64,000 bases of DNA from an uncultured Lactobacillus sp. Its GTDB lineage: Bacteria > Bacillota > Bacilli > Lactobacillales > Lactobacillaceae. The position numbers and the translations under genes are program-made. The notes under the pieces are model-generated. The model ran no database searches and was not told the DNA's origin. It saw only the letters and a list, made by a program, of their open reading frames with translations. The stretch lies in assembly GCF_948948975.1 (NCBI RefSeq), contig NZ_CARBVX010000008.1, positions 6,663-70,662 on the forward strand, read 5' to 3'. Shown in pieces: positions 51,560 to 61,283 of this stretch. The number at the start of each line of letters is the position of its first letter. The stretch's first letter is position 1.

Positions 51560-52816
51560 ATGAAAGGTATTTTAATCTTTCTAGTTATTTTTGGGATACT
51601 TGTTTTTGTTCATGAATTTGGGCATTTTATTGTTGCAAAAAAGTGTGGCATTTTAGTTCGTGAATTTTCAATTGGTATGGGACCAAAATTGTTTCAAAAG
51701 ATGCGTGCGAAAACTACATATACCATTAGATGGCTACCTTTAGGGGGTTATGTACGCTTAGCTGGGCCTGATGATGCCGCAAAGATTGAGCCGGGTACTA
51801 CAGTAGTATTGCAATTAGATGATCAAAATAAAGTTAAACGGATTGATGCATCAGGATCTCAAATGCCAATTGAAGGAATTCCAGTACAAGTCAATTCCGC
51901 TGATTTAGTAGATGCATTAACTATTCAAGGTTATGAGAACGGGGATGAGGATCAACTAAAAACTTATTCTGTTGATCATGATGCTACCATCATTGAACAA
52001 AATGGAACTGAATTGTTAATTGCACCACGCGATACACAATTTCAAGAGGCTAGTGTCGGTAAGAAATTAGCTACTAATTTTGCTGGTCCATTTATGAACA
52101 TTGTCTTGGGATTTGTTGTATTTATCATTTGGTCATTAGCAGCTCCTGGAGCACCAACTACAACAGTTGGGAGTACCATAGCTCATCAACCTGCTCAAGT
52201 AGCTGGAATCAAGGCTAATGATGAAATTATTGGGATTAATAATAAAAAAATTAGTAATTTCAATCAAATTGCTAGTGAATTGGCTAAAAGTAAAGGCAAG
52301 ACTGTTGAAGTAAAAGTAAAACGAAATAATAAGGTTAAAAATTTCTCAATAAAGCCAAAAGTTAATAAGATAGACGGCCAAAAAGTCTACCAACTCGGTT
52401 TTTATGGGAAAGCTGATAATAGTCTTGGAGCAAAAATAAGCCGTGGTTGGAATACAAGTATTAGTACAACTGGTTTAATCTTTAATGCCGTAGGCAACTT
52501 GTTTAAACATTTTAGTTTGAACAAGCTTTCTGGACCAGTAGGAATCTATTCTCAAACTGTTCAAGTTTCAAACATGGGCTTTACATACTTGTTAGCATTT
52601 TTAGCAATGATTTCTATTAATTTGGGAATTGTAAACTTAATCCCAATTCCCGGTTTAGACGGGGGAAAGTTATTGCTTAACCTGATTCAGCTCATTATTC
52701 GAAAACCAATTCCTGAAGATAAGGAAGCAATTGTAGATGTAATCGGTTTTGTCATTTTATTACTGTTGATCGTTGCAGTAACTGGAAATGATATTTATCG
52801 CTATTTTATTAAGTAA
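51560..52816 (+). CDS. rseP: Site-2 membrane metalloprotease RseP
   Basis: Intramembrane zinc protease. The 418 residues show HEFGH (His18-His22) in the first membrane helix. The expected second zinc-binding motif is PIPGLDGGKLL near residue 370. One PDZ domain (about 195-275) sits between membrane helices. AGGAGAG precedes the ATG. The protein likely cleaves anti-sigma factors, signal peptides or pheromone precursors, but the substrate is not shown here. It lies between cdsA and proS. Confidence 0.95.
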   Translation: MKGILIFLVIFGILVFVHEFGHFIVAKKCGILVREFSIGMGPKLFQKMRAKTTYTIRWLPLGGYVRLAGPDDAAKIEPGTTVVLQLDDQNKVKRIDASGSQMPIEGIPVQVNSADLVDALTIQGYENGDEDQLKTYSVDHDATIIEQNGTELLIAPRDTQFQEASVGKKLATNFAGPFMNIVLGFVVFIIWSLAAPGAPTTTVGSTIAHQPAQVAGIKANDEIIGINNKKISNFNQIASELAKSKGKTVEVKVKRNNKVKNFSIKPKVNKIDGQKVYQLGFYGKADNSLGAKISRGWNTSISTTGLIFNAVGNLFKHFSLNKLSGPVGIYSQTVQVSNMGFTYLLAFLAMISINLGIVNLIPIPGLDGGKLLLNLIQLIIRKPIPEDKEAIVDVIGFVILLLLIVAVTGNDIYRYFIK

Positions 52817-52832
52817 ATTTTTGGAGGAATAA

Positions 52833-54530
52833 ATGCGTCAATCAAAATTTTTTATGCCAACGTTAAAAGAGGCACCTTCTGATGCTGTAGCAAAAAGTCA
52901 TCAATTAATGCTTAGAGGTGGCTATATCCGTCAAGTGACTGCCGGAGTTTATGCATACTTACCGTTAGGTTACCGCGTCCTACGCAAGGCAGAAAATATT
53001 ATTGAAGAAGAAATGGATAATATTAATGTACCTGAAATGATCATGCCTCATCTCTTGCCTGCAACCCTTTGGCAAGAATCTGGTCGTTATAAAAAATATG
53101 GCGCAGAAATGTTTAAGCTTCAAGACCGACATGGACGTGAGAGTTTGCTTGGACCAACCCATGAGGAAACTTTTACTGAAATTGTTGCTAAGAACTTAAA
53201 GAGTTACAAGCAAATGCCACTTGCTTTATATCAAATCCAAACTAAATTCCGTGATGAAAATCGCCCACGTTTTGGCTTACTACGTGGTAGAGAATTTGTG
53301 ATGCTCGATGGCTACAGTTTTGCAGCAACTTGTGAACAATTAGATAAACAATTTGATGATCAAAAATCTGCATATTTGAAGATCTTCAATCGTGCCGGTG
53401 TTACTGTTCACCCGGTTATTGCAGATTCAGGTACAATGGGTGGAAAGAATTCAACTGAATTTCAAGCTCCTGGTGCAATTGGTGAAGATACAATTGCTAC
53501 TAATGAAAAAGGAACTTACGCTGCTAACCTTGAAATGGCTAAAAGTATTGATACTTTTAAACAAGAGGCAGAAGAAGCAAAAGAATTAGCTAAAGTAGCC
53601 ACTCCAGGAATGGATACAATTGAAAAGTTAGCTGATTTTCTTAAAGTTCCTTCAACTAGAATTGTTAAGAGTATCTTGTACATCGCAGATGACCAAAAAG
53701 TCTTAGTTCTCATCCGGGGTGATAAGGAAATTAACGAAGTTAAATTAGGCCATATATTAGATGCAGACGAAGTTAGAACTGCAAATGCTGATGAATTAGT
53801 AGAAATTACTGGTTCAGAAAAAGGCGGCGTTGGACCGATTAACGCTGACTGGGCTGATAAGATTATTGCGGATGAAACAGTTAAAGGTCTATACAACGTA
53901 GTTGTAGGTGCAAATGAAACAGATTACCAATATCAAAACGCTAATTTAGATCGCGACTTTAAGGTTGATGAATTTGCTGATATTCGTACAGCAAACGAAG
54001 GCGAACCAGATCCAGTTGATCATTTGCCATTAAAATTTACGACTAGTATTGAAGTAGGTCATATTTTTAAATTAGGTACTTACTATACTGATACTATGGG
54101 TGCTGATTTCTTAGATAATAATGGTAAAGCTAAGCCAGTAATCATGGGCTCCTATGGAATTGGGGTAACCAGAATGCTTTCAGCTGCAGTGGAACAACAC
54201 TTAACTGAAAATGGAATCGCATGGCCAAAAGAAATTGCTCCATTTGCCATTCATTTAATTCAAATGAAAATGAAGGATGAAACTCAAACTGAATTAGCTG
54301 AAAAACTTGAAAAAGAACTTTCAGCCAAGTATGATGTTTTATACGATGATAGAAATGAACGACCAGGTGTTAAATTTAATGATGCTGATTTAGTTGGAGC
54401 ACCATTAAGAATTACAATCGGTCGAAAAGCAAAAGATGGTATTGTAGAAGTAAAGCGTCCAATGGATGAAAAGGCTACTGAAGTTAATATTTCTGATTTG
54501 GATGCTGTGATTACAAAAGAGTTAGGATAA
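52833..54530 (+). CDS. proS: Prolyl-tRNA synthetase, bacterial type
   Basis: Class II synthetase charging tRNA-Pro. The 565 residues match the bacterial form with the editing insert. The start MRQSKFFMPTLKEAPSDA, motif 2 RFGLLRGREFVMLDGYSF-type sequence and motif 3 GSYGIGVTRMLSAA are visible. The editing (INS) domain spans about 225-405 and includes a KSILY segment and GGVGPINA. The C-terminal anticodon-binding domain follows. TTTGGAGG precedes the ATG. The polC GTG lies 5 bases after its stop. Confidence 0.97.
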   Translation: MRQSKFFMPTLKEAPSDAVAKSHQLMLRGGYIRQVTAGVYAYLPLGYRVLRKAENIIEEEMDNINVPEMIMPHLLPATLWQESGRYKKYGAEMFKLQDRHGRESLLGPTHEETFTEIVAKNLKSYKQMPLALYQIQTKFRDENRPRFGLLRGREFVMLDGYSFAATCEQLDKQFDDQKSAYLKIFNRAGVTVHPVIADSGTMGGKNSTEFQAPGAIGEDTIATNEKGTYAANLEMAKSIDTFKQEAEEAKELAKVATPGMDTIEKLADFLKVPSTRIVKSILYIADDQKVLVLIRGDKEINEVKLGHILDADEVRTANADELVEITGSEKGGVGPINADWADKIIADETVKGLYNVVVGANETDYQYQNANLDRDFKVDEFADIRTANEGEPDPVDHLPLKFTTSIEVGHIFKLGTYYTDTMGADFLDNNGKAKPVIMGSYGIGVTRMLSAAVEQHLTENGIAWPKEIAPFAIHLIQMKMKDETQTELAEKLEKELSAKYDVLYDDRNERPGVKFNDADLVGAPLRITIGRKAKDGIVEVKRPMDEKATEVNISDLDAVITKELG

Positions 54531-54535
54531 TTTTT

Positions 54536-57500
54536 GTGACAAAAAAGAACGAACTTTTCAAAAAACTATTAGATCAAATCAAGTTTCCTGATAAGTTTGA
54601 AGATAACGATATTGTCCAAAATGGTGAAATTGAAAACGTGGATGTATACGCTAATGAAAGAAAGTGGAAAATCCACGTTTTTTTTGATACACCATTAGAT
54701 TTTGAAACTTATCGTTCTCTTAATGAACTTATTCATGAGACTTTTGAGCCGTTTGTAAATGTTGAATTATTAATTCAAACACGTGACGGAAGCAGTAAGA
54801 AACTACCTGCATACTGGACTTATGCTATTCAAAATTCAACTAACCTAAAACCAGCTGTTCGAGAATTTTTACAAGGACAAGCTCCTCATTTAGAAAAAGA
54901 AAAATGGCTAATTCCAACTCAAAATAAAGTAGTGAATGGCTTGCTTTCAGAACAAGTTTTAGCAGAACTAAATAAAGAATTCAGACGCTATGGCTTCTTT
55001 AATATTAAGTTTACAACGAAAGTTGATGAGACTAATATTGATGAAAATTTAAGAAGTCTAGAACAAGAGCAGGCTCAACATGAATCTGCCATGCAAGAAT
55101 TTTATGAGAAACAGCCAGTAGAACCTAAGAAAAAGATGCCCGTTAAAAGTACAAGGATGGGTAATAAAAAGGTCGATAAAAAAGCTAAATTTATTCAAAT
55201 TAAAGACTTGGAAGATGGCAGTGGAATCGTGGCTATTGAAGGCCATATTTTTAACACCGATATTCACGAATTGAAATCTGGAAGTGTAATTTTTACTGGT
55301 GAAATTACTGACTATACAGATTCAATTAGTTTTAAAAAATTTGTTTCTGACAAAGATCAAATTGATTATCTAAAGGGAATTAAGCCTGGTGTTTGGGCTA
55401 GAATGCAAGGTTATGCAGCTGATGATCAGTACCAACATGACGTTGTTTTTAATATTCGAAACTTAGAATTAATTGAACATAAGGGACGAGAAGAAAAGTA
55501 TGAAGGAGAGAAAAAGCGTGTAGAATTGCATCTTCATACAAATATGAGTCAATTGGACGCAACTAGTACGGCTAGTGACTTTATCAAAACTGCGAAAAAA
55601 TTTGGTCAAAAGGCAATTGCAATTACGGATCATGCAGATGTGCAATCTTTCCCAGAAGCTTATCATACTGGTGCAAGCGAAAAAATGAAAATTTTATATG
55701 GCTATGAGGCCAATATAATTGATGATCATGCTTTGCTTGTCCTTAATCCTACTGAAATGGATTATCGAGATCGTGAATATGTGATTTTCGACGTTGAAAC
55801 AACAGGACTGTCTTCGGTTTACGATACCATTATTGAAATCGGTGCAGTAAAAATGAAAAATGGAGAAGTACTGGAAAGATTCGATGAGTTTATCAATCCA
55901 CACCATCCCTTAAGTGACACAACGATTAACTTAACATCAATTACTGATGAAATGGTTGGTGCAGCTGATGATGAAAAAGATGTAATTAAGAAATTTAAAG
56001 ACTTTTATGGTGATCGGCCTCTTTGTGGACATAATGTTCAATTTGATGTTGGGTTTGTAAATGCGGCTTTACGCCGTGCGGGTCTAGAAGAAATCACACA
56101 ACCTGTTGTTGATACGCTTGAAGTTTCAAGGCTTTTGCATCCTGAACAAACTCGTCATACTCTTGATTCTTTAGCTAAAAAATACAATGTTGTCCTTGAA
56201 CATCACCACCGCGCTAACCAAGATGCGGAAGCTACGGGATATTTAATGTTTAAATTGCTAGATGCTTTTAATGATCGTTTTCATGAAGCAGATTTAGGCA
56301 AAATGAACGACTATGCTAAATATGGTCAAGTTTATAAGCGAGCTAAGCCAAGTCATATGAGTGTTCTTGCTCTAAATCAAGAAGGGCTAAAAAATATGTA
56401 CAAGCTTGTTTCGCTTGCAAGTACTAAATATTTCTATCGTATTCCACGTACGCCAAAGTCAGAATTAAGAAAATATCGTAAAGGTTTATTATTTGGTAGT
56501 GGCTGCTGGCAAGGCGATGTATTCATTTCAATGATGCAAAAGGGATATGATGAAGCCCGTGAAAAAGCACGTTTTTATGATTATCTTGAAGTCCAACCGC
56601 CAGCTGCTTATCAAACCTTAATTGAAGATGATCTGATTAAAGATGAAGATGAGCTGCATGAAATTATTCAAAATATTTATAAATTAGGTAAAGAACTAAA
56701 TAAACCAGTCGTAGCTACCAGTGACTCGCACTATGTTGAGCCGCATGAAGCAATTTATCGTAAAATTTTATTAGCGGCTCAAAAGGGAAATCCTAATCGA
56801 AATAAGAATTTACCGGATTTACATTTTTATTCAACGCAGGAAATGCTTGATGCATTTAGCTTTTTGGGTGAAGATGTAGCTAAAGAAATTGTAATTGATA
56901 ATACCAATAAATTAGCCGATCAAATTGAGGAAATTGCTCCTATTAAAAGTGGACTATATCCACCACATATTGAAAATGCGGATCAAGAAATGAAGGATTT
57001 AACCTATAATAAAGCCTACGAATTATATGGAAAACCTTTACCAAAGATTGTAGAAGACAGAATTGAACTTGAATTGAATTCTATTATTTCAAATGGATAC
57101 GCAGTTATTTACTTAATTTCTCAAAGGCTTGTTGCCAAATCAAATAAAGACGGATATTTAGTAGGGTCACGTGGGTCAGTTGGTTCTAGTTTAGTAGCGA
57201 CGATGTCTGGAATTACGGAAGTAAATCCTTTGGCTCCTCACTATCGTTGTCCGAATTGTAAGTATTCTAAATTCTTTGAGAATGGAGAATATGGGTCAGG
57301 CTATGACTTACCGGACAAAGAGTGTCCAAAATGTGGAACTCCATTAGTTAAAGATGGGCAAGATATCCCGTTTGCTACTTTCTTAGGATTCCATGGAGAC
57401 AAGGTGCCGGATATCGATTTAAACTTCTCTGGAGACTATCAACCAGTAGCTCATAACTACATTCGAGTTATGTTTGGTCCAGACAATTCATTTAGAGCAG

Positions 57501-58834
57501 GGACTATTGCGACCGTTGCTGATAAGACTGCTTATGGGTATGTTAAGCATTATGAAGATGAAAATGAACTACATTTAAGAAATGCCGAGCTTGATCGTCT
57601 AGCAGCCGGTGCTTCTGGAGTAAAAAGAACAACTGGACAACACCCAGCAGGTATTGTTGTAGTACCCGATGACATGGATATTTATGACTTTACTCCAGTC
57701 CAGTATCCAGCAGATGATTTAAGTGCGGCTTGGCTTACAACTCACTTTGATTTCCATTCTATCCATGATAATATTTTGAAATTTGATATTCTTGGTCACG
57801 ATGATCCTACCATGATCAGAATGCTACAGGATCTATCCGGAGTTGATCCGTTAACTATTCCTCCTGATGATCCTGGAGTAATGTCTCTCTTCTCAAGTCC
57901 TGAAATTTTAGGTGTTACCCCTGAACAAATCCAATCAAAGACGGGAACACTAGGTGTACCAGAATTCGGTACAAAGTTTGTTAGAGGGATGCTTGAAGAA
58001 ACAAAACCAACTACTTTCTCAGAATTATTGCAAATTTCCGGCTTATCTCACGGTACTGATGTATGGTTAGGAAATGCAGAAGACTTAATTAATAATGGGA
58101 CCTGTAAGTTGAAGAATGTGATTGGTTGTCGTGATAACATCATGATGGACTTGATTCACTGGGGTGTAAAACCAGAAGTTGCTTTCTTTACTATGGAATC
58201 TGTACGACATGGTAGAGGAATTAGTGATGAAAATATGGAAATCTTGAAAAAGAACGATAAGATTCCTGATTGGTACATTCCTTCATGTCTCAAGATTAAG
58301 TATATGTTCCCTAAAGCGCACGCTACAGCTTATATCTTAATGGCACTTAGAATTGCTTGGTTTAAAGTTTATTATCCAGTAATTTATTATGCTTCTTACT
58401 TCTCTGTTCGTGCTGACTTGTTTGATTTGGTAGCAATGAGTCATGGCAAGAATACTGTTAAAGCTGCAATGAAAGAAATTCAGGATAAGGGAATGGACGT
58501 TTCTGCAAAAGACAAATCATTACTTACTGTACTTGAAATTGCAAATGAATGTTTGGAGCGTGGAATAAAGATTAAGATGGTAGATGTAAACGAATCTGAA
58601 GCCACAGACTTTAAGATTATTGATGATCATACTATCTTGGCACCATTTAATGCTGTTCCTGGGTTAGGTGATAATGCTGCAAAGCAAATTGTGGCTGCAC
58701 GGGCGGAGCAGAAATTCCTTTCCAAAGAAGATCTTGCAACTCGCGGTAAGGTATCTCAAACAATTATGGATTATTTTGAAAACAATGGTGTTCTTGAAGG
58801 GATGCCAGATCAGAATCAATTATCACTATTTTAG
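54536..58834 (+). CDS. polC: DNA polymerase III alpha subunit, Gram-positive type (PolC)
   Basis: Replicative polymerase with built-in proofreading, 1432 residues. In order: an N-terminal domain (about 1-190), OB fold (about 215-320), and PHP domain beginning VELHLHTNMSQLDA (about 327-340). The DEDD exonuclease is inserted in PHP, starting VIFDVETTGL (about 414-423). The zinc finger has CPNC (about 905) and CPKC (about 928). The palm motif VPDIDLNFSGDYQ contains the catalytic aspartates near 958-960. The C-terminus carries helix-hairpin-helix-like VPGLGDNAAKQIVAARA. The start is GTG after AGGATAA. Confidence 0.97.
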   Translation: MTKKNELFKKLLDQIKFPDKFEDNDIVQNGEIENVDVYANERKWKIHVFFDTPLDFETYRSLNELIHETFEPFVNVELLIQTRDGSSKKLPAYWTYAIQNSTNLKPAVREFLQGQAPHLEKEKWLIPTQNKVVNGLLSEQVLAELNKEFRRYGFFNIKFTTKVDETNIDENLRSLEQEQAQHESAMQEFYEKQPVEPKKKMPVKSTRMGNKKVDKKAKFIQIKDLEDGSGIVAIEGHIFNTDIHELKSGSVIFTGEITDYTDSISFKKFVSDKDQIDYLKGIKPGVWARMQGYAADDQYQHDVVFNIRNLELIEHKGREEKYEGEKKRVELHLHTNMSQLDATSTASDFIKTAKKFGQKAIAITDHADVQSFPEAYHTGASEKMKILYGYEANIIDDHALLVLNPTEMDYRDREYVIFDVETTGLSSVYDTIIEIGAVKMKNGEVLERFDEFINPHHPLSDTTINLTSITDEMVGAADDEKDVIKKFKDFYGDRPLCGHNVQFDVGFVNAALRRAGLEEITQPVVDTLEVSRLLHPEQTRHTLDSLAKKYNVVLEHHHRANQDAEATGYLMFKLLDAFNDRFHEADLGKMNDYAKYGQVYKRAKPSHMSVLALNQEGLKNMYKLVSLASTKYFYRIPRTPKSELRKYRKGLLFGSGCWQGDVFISMMQKGYDEAREKARFYDYLEVQPPAAYQTLIEDDLIKDEDELHEIIQNIYKLGKELNKPVVATSDSHYVEPHEAIYRKILLAAQKGNPNRNKNLPDLHFYSTQEMLDAFSFLGEDVAKEIVIDNTNKLADQIEEIAPIKSGLYPPHIENADQEMKDLTYNKAYELYGKPLPKIVEDRIELELNSIISNGYAVIYLISQRLVAKSNKDGYLVGSRGSVGSSLVATMSGITEVNPLAPHYRCPNCKYSKFFENGEYGSGYDLPDKECPKCGTPLVKDGQDIPFATFLGFHGDKVPDIDLNFSGDYQPVAHNYIRVMFGPDNSFRAGTIATVADKTAYGYVKHYEDENELHLRNAELDRLAAGASGVKRTTGQHPAGIVVVPDDMDIYDFTPVQYPADDLSAAWLTTHFDFHSIHDNILKFDILGHDDPTMIRMLQDLSGVDPLTIPPDDPGVMSLFSSPEILGVTPEQIQSKTGTLGVPEFGTKFVRGMLEETKPTTFSELLQISGLSHGTDVWLGNAEDLINNGTCKLKNVIGCRDNIMMDLIHWGVKPEVAFFTMESVRHGRGISDENMEILKKNDKIPDWYIPSCLKIKYMFPKAHATAYILMALRIAWFKVYYPVIYYASYFSVRADLFDLVAMSHGKNTVKAAMKEIQDKGMDVSAKDKSLLTVLEIANECLERGIKIKMVDVNESEATDFKIIDDHTILAPFNAVPGLGDNAAKQIVAARAEQKFLSKEDLATRGKVSQTIMDYFENNGVLEGMPDQNQLSLF

Positions 58835-58842
58835 TGGGATAA

Positions 58843-58871
58843 TTTACAAATTGCAGTAAATATGCTATTCT
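58843..58871 (+). promoter_or_regulatory. Promoter of the rimP-nusA-infB operon
   Basis: TTTACA (58843-58848), 17 bases, TATTCT (58866-58871) with an extended TGC just before. The start of transcription would lie near 58878. Confidence 0.7.
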
Positions 58872-58891
58872 AAGAACGAAGTTCGAATAGC
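58863..58891 (+). other. Hairpin overlapping the rimP promoter region
   Basis: TGCTATTC (58863-58870) pairs with GAATAGCA (58884/58885-58891), with an inner GAAC-GAA-GTTC stem (58874-58884). Only transcripts reading through from polC would contain both arms; transcripts from the local promoter lack the left arm. The right arm can also join a competing stem, described under findings. Confidence 0.5.
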
Positions 58892-58897
58892 AAATTC

Positions 58898-58925
58898 GAG
58901 TGAGCAGTAATGCTCACTCTTTTTA
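58898..58925 (+). terminator. Terminator/attenuator hairpin before rimP
   Basis: GAGTGAGCA (58898-58906), loop GTAA, TGCTCACTC (58911-58919), then five T. A 9-bp perfect stem, 17 bases before the rimP start and about 20 bases after the expected transcription start. It can both end polC transcription and attenuate the operon. Confidence 0.82.
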
Positions 58926-58941
58926 TTACGGAGGAAGAGAT

Positions 58942-59418
58942 TTGACAAAAGTTACCGAATTGGTGGCAGACGTAGTTACGCCTTTAGCCGAAGCAAGAGG
59001 CGATGAACTGGTCGATGTTGAATATGTAAAGGAAAAGGAGCAATATTATCTTCGCATTTATGTTGATCGTCGACCAGGCGGAATTGATATTGAAGAGATC
59101 GCAAATTTAAGTGAATTGGTATCGGAAAAACTAGATGAATTAGATCCTGATCCTTTTCCTGAACCGTATATTTTAGAGCTTTCATCTCCTGGTTTAGAAC
59201 GTCCAATTAAGAATGAAAAAGATTGGGAACGTGCCAAGGGATCCTACATTCATGTTAGTCTTTATCAAAAAATTGATGGTGAAAAGACTTTTGAAGGTAC
59301 TTTAAAAGATCTCAATCAAGATCAGATCGTCTTAGAAGTAAAGATCAAAACACGACGCAAGGACATCACAATCCCTAGAAAGGTGATTGCTTCTAGTCGT
59401 TTTGCGGTTGAATTTTAG
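58942..59418 (+). CDS. rimP: Ribosome maturation factor RimP
   Basis: 30S assembly factor that binds S12. From TTG at 58942 it has 158 residues. The family pattern includes [41 protein letters not shown] near the start, divided here by the N-terminal KH-like fold, and [28 protein letters not shown] lies 8 bases before this TTG, which decides the start; an upstream in-frame start at 58900 would fall inside the terminator hairpin. It opens the nusA operon. Confidence 0.95.
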   Translation: MTKVTELVADVVTPLAEARGDELVDVEYVKEKEQYYLRIYVDRRPGGIDIEEIANLSELVSEKLDELDPDPFPEPYILELSSPGLERPIKNEKDWERAKGSYIHVSLYQKIDGEKTFEGTLKDLNQDQIVLEVKIKTRRKDITIPRKVIASSRFAVEF

Positions 59419-59437
59419 AAAGGATGATCAAAAACTT

Positions 59438-60658
59438 ATGTCTAAAGAAATGGTGGAAGCCTTTGCAACCTTAGAAAAAGAAAAAGGCATTAAACAAGAA
59501 GTTATTGTTGATGCGATTAAGGCTGCTTTAGTAGCTGCATACAAGAAAAATTATAACCAAGCTCAAAATGTAGAAGTTGTTTTTGATGAAAAGAAAGGCA
59601 ACTTCAAAGTTAATGCAATTAAGACTGTCGTTGATGAAGTTCAAGATAGTCGTCTCGAAGTAAGTTTGAAAGATGCTCTTGAAATTAACCGTGCTTACGA
59701 AGTTGGTGACGAAATTCGTTTTGAAGTAACTCCTAAAGACTTCGGACGTTTAGCTGCTCAAACTGCTAAGCAAGTTATTATGCAACGTTTACGCGAAGCT
59801 GAAAGAGAACATATTATTAGCGAGTACTCTCAATATAAAGATGAAATTGTTACTGGTACAGTTGAAAGACGTGACAATCGCTTCGTTTATGTGAAGATTG
59901 GAAATGTAGAAGCTGTAATGCCACATAATGATCAACTACCCGGTGAAACTTATAATCCTCAAGATAAAGTTCGTGTCTTAGTGACTAGAGTAGGGTCTGA
60001 TTCAAAGGGAGCTCAAATTACAGTTTCTAGAACTGCACCTGACTTGGTAAAGCGTCTTTTTGAGCAAGAAGTACCAGAAGTTTACGATGGAACTGTTGAA
60101 ATTGTATCTATTGCTCGTGAAGCAGGAGATAGAACGAAGATTGCAGTTAAAAGTAATGATTCTGATATTGATCCAGTTGGTACTTTAGTTGGACCAAAGG
60201 GAGCTCGTGTTCAAAATATCGTTAATGAATTGGGTGGAGAAAATATTGATGTTGTAAAATATGAAGATAATCCATCTGATTTTATTGCCAATGCTTTGAA
60301 TCCAGCAGAAGTAATTGCAGTTCAATTTAGCGGGGATGAAGATGATAAGAGTGCTTTGGTAATTGTACCTGATTACCAATTATCATTGGCCATTGGTAAA
60401 CGTGGTCAAAATGTACGTCTTGCTGCTCGCTTAACTGGCTATAAGATTGACATTAAGCCTGAATCACAAGTTGAATTTGTTGATTCTGAAAGTGATGATG
60501 TTGAAGCAGATCAAGAGACTACAAATGATAATGTCTCAAATGAAGAAACACCAGAATCTATTGCTGAACAAATTGAAGACGATCCAAGTGATAAGTTTCC
60601 AAATGGAGAAGACGTTAATTCAGCATTAAATGATGATGCAGATAAAGATGAGGAATAG
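59438..60658 (+). CDS. nusA: Transcription termination/antitermination factor NusA
   Basis: RNA polymerase-associated pausing, termination and antitermination factor. The 406 residues show an N-terminal domain starting MSKEMVEAFATLEKEKGI (with AYKKNYNQAQNVEV), an S1 domain (about 135-200), and KH1/KH2 domains (about 230-345) with GPKGARVQNIVNELGGENIDV and AIGKRGQNVRLAARL. An acidic tail follows (about 350-406). The ribosome binding site AAAGGA lies 13 bases from the ATG. ylxR and rplGA follow, as in other Firmicutes. Confidence 0.96.
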   Translation: MSKEMVEAFATLEKEKGIKQEVIVDAIKAALVAAYKKNYNQAQNVEVVFDEKKGNFKVNAIKTVVDEVQDSRLEVSLKDALEINRAYEVGDEIRFEVTPKDFGRLAAQTAKQVIMQRLREAEREHIISEYSQYKDEIVTGTVERRDNRFVYVKIGNVEAVMPHNDQLPGETYNPQDKVRVLVTRVGSDSKGAQITVSRTAPDLVKRLFEQEVPEVYDGTVEIVSIAREAGDRTKIAVKSNDSDIDPVGTLVGPKGARVQNIVNELGGENIDVVKYEDNPSDFIANALNPAEVIAVQFSGDEDDKSALVIVPDYQLSLAIGKRGQNVRLAARLTGYKIDIKPESQVEFVDSESDDVEADQETTNDNVSNEETPESIAEQIEDDPSDKFPNGEDVNSALNDDADKDEE

Positions 60659-60668
60659 GTGACTTTCT

Positions 60669-60965
60669 TTGAAGAAAAGAAAAATTCCAATGCGTAAGGA
60701 CTTATTAACAAATACTATGCAACCTAAAAAAGAATTGGTTAGAGTAGTTGTTGACAAGGATAAAAATATTTCGGTTGATCCGACTGGAAAAAAATCAGGT
60801 AGAGGAGCTTATGTATCCTTAGAACCTGATAAAATTGCTGAAGCACAAAAAAATCAAGTTTTAGAAAAAAGCTTAGGTGTTAAAGTTTCAGCTGATTTTT
60901 ATGATGATCTTTATGCATATGTTGATCATCAAAAAGCAAGAAAAGAATTGTTTGGTGATAAATAA
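60669..60965 (+). CDS. ylxR: YlxR family RNA-binding protein (RnpM-like)
   Basis: A 98-residue DUF448 protein thought to bind RNA; the B. subtilis homologue has been linked to RNase P regulation. It shows KKRKIPMRKDLLTNTMQPKK, then LVRVVVDKDKNISVDPTGKK and SGRGAYVSL, matching YlxR. The CxxT-type segment of many homologues (RKCVVTG) is here RKDLLTN. The start is TTG at 60669, after AGGTGA at the end of nusA. It lies 2 bases before rplGA. Confidence 0.92.
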   Translation: MKKRKIPMRKDLLTNTMQPKKELVRVVVDKDKNISVDPTGKKSGRGAYVSLEPDKIAEAQKNQVLEKSLGVKVSADFYDDLYAYVDHQKARKELFGDK

Positions 60966-60967
60966 TT

Positions 60968-61279
60968 TTGCAAAACAAACAAAAAATTTTAAATTTACTT
61001 GGATTAGCGCAAAAAGCTGGAAAATTAGCAACTGGGTTTGATGCAGTAAAAATATCTTTAAGCAAAAATCAAGCAAAGTTGATTTTTATTGGAAATGATG
61101 TAAGTCAGAACACTAAAGATAAACTGAACTTCCTTATAAGAAAAAAAGATGTCAAACTAGTGGAATCTTTTTCTAGTGCTGAAATAACGCAGGCCCTTGG
61201 AAAAGAAAGAAAATTAGTTTCTGTTACAGATTCCGGTTTCAGCAAAGCAATGATAAAGAATTTAAACGAAGGAGTGTGA
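60968..61279 (+). CDS. rplGA: L7Ae-family ribosomal protein (YlxQ)
   Basis: A 103-residue K-turn RNA-binding-type protein. [21 protein letters not shown], then [18 protein letters not shown] and [34 protein letters not shown] give the L7Ae/L30e pattern. Binding of K-turns is family knowledge and not shown here. The start is TTG at 60968, following GGTGATAAATAA. It overlaps nothing, and infB starts 4 bases beyond its stop. Confidence 0.93.
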   Translation: MQNKQKILNLLGLAQKAGKLATGFDAVKISLSKNQAKLIFIGNDVSQNTKDKLNFLIRKKDVKLVESFSSAEITQALGKERKLVSVTDSGFSKAMIKNLNEGV

Positions 61280-61283
61280 TTTG

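Noticed and set aside
58874..58884. GAACGAAGTTC resembles a LexA box
   Set aside because: The half sites are separated by 3 bases, not the 4 of GAAC-N4-GTTC; it is better explained as an inner hairpin of the rimP leader region.
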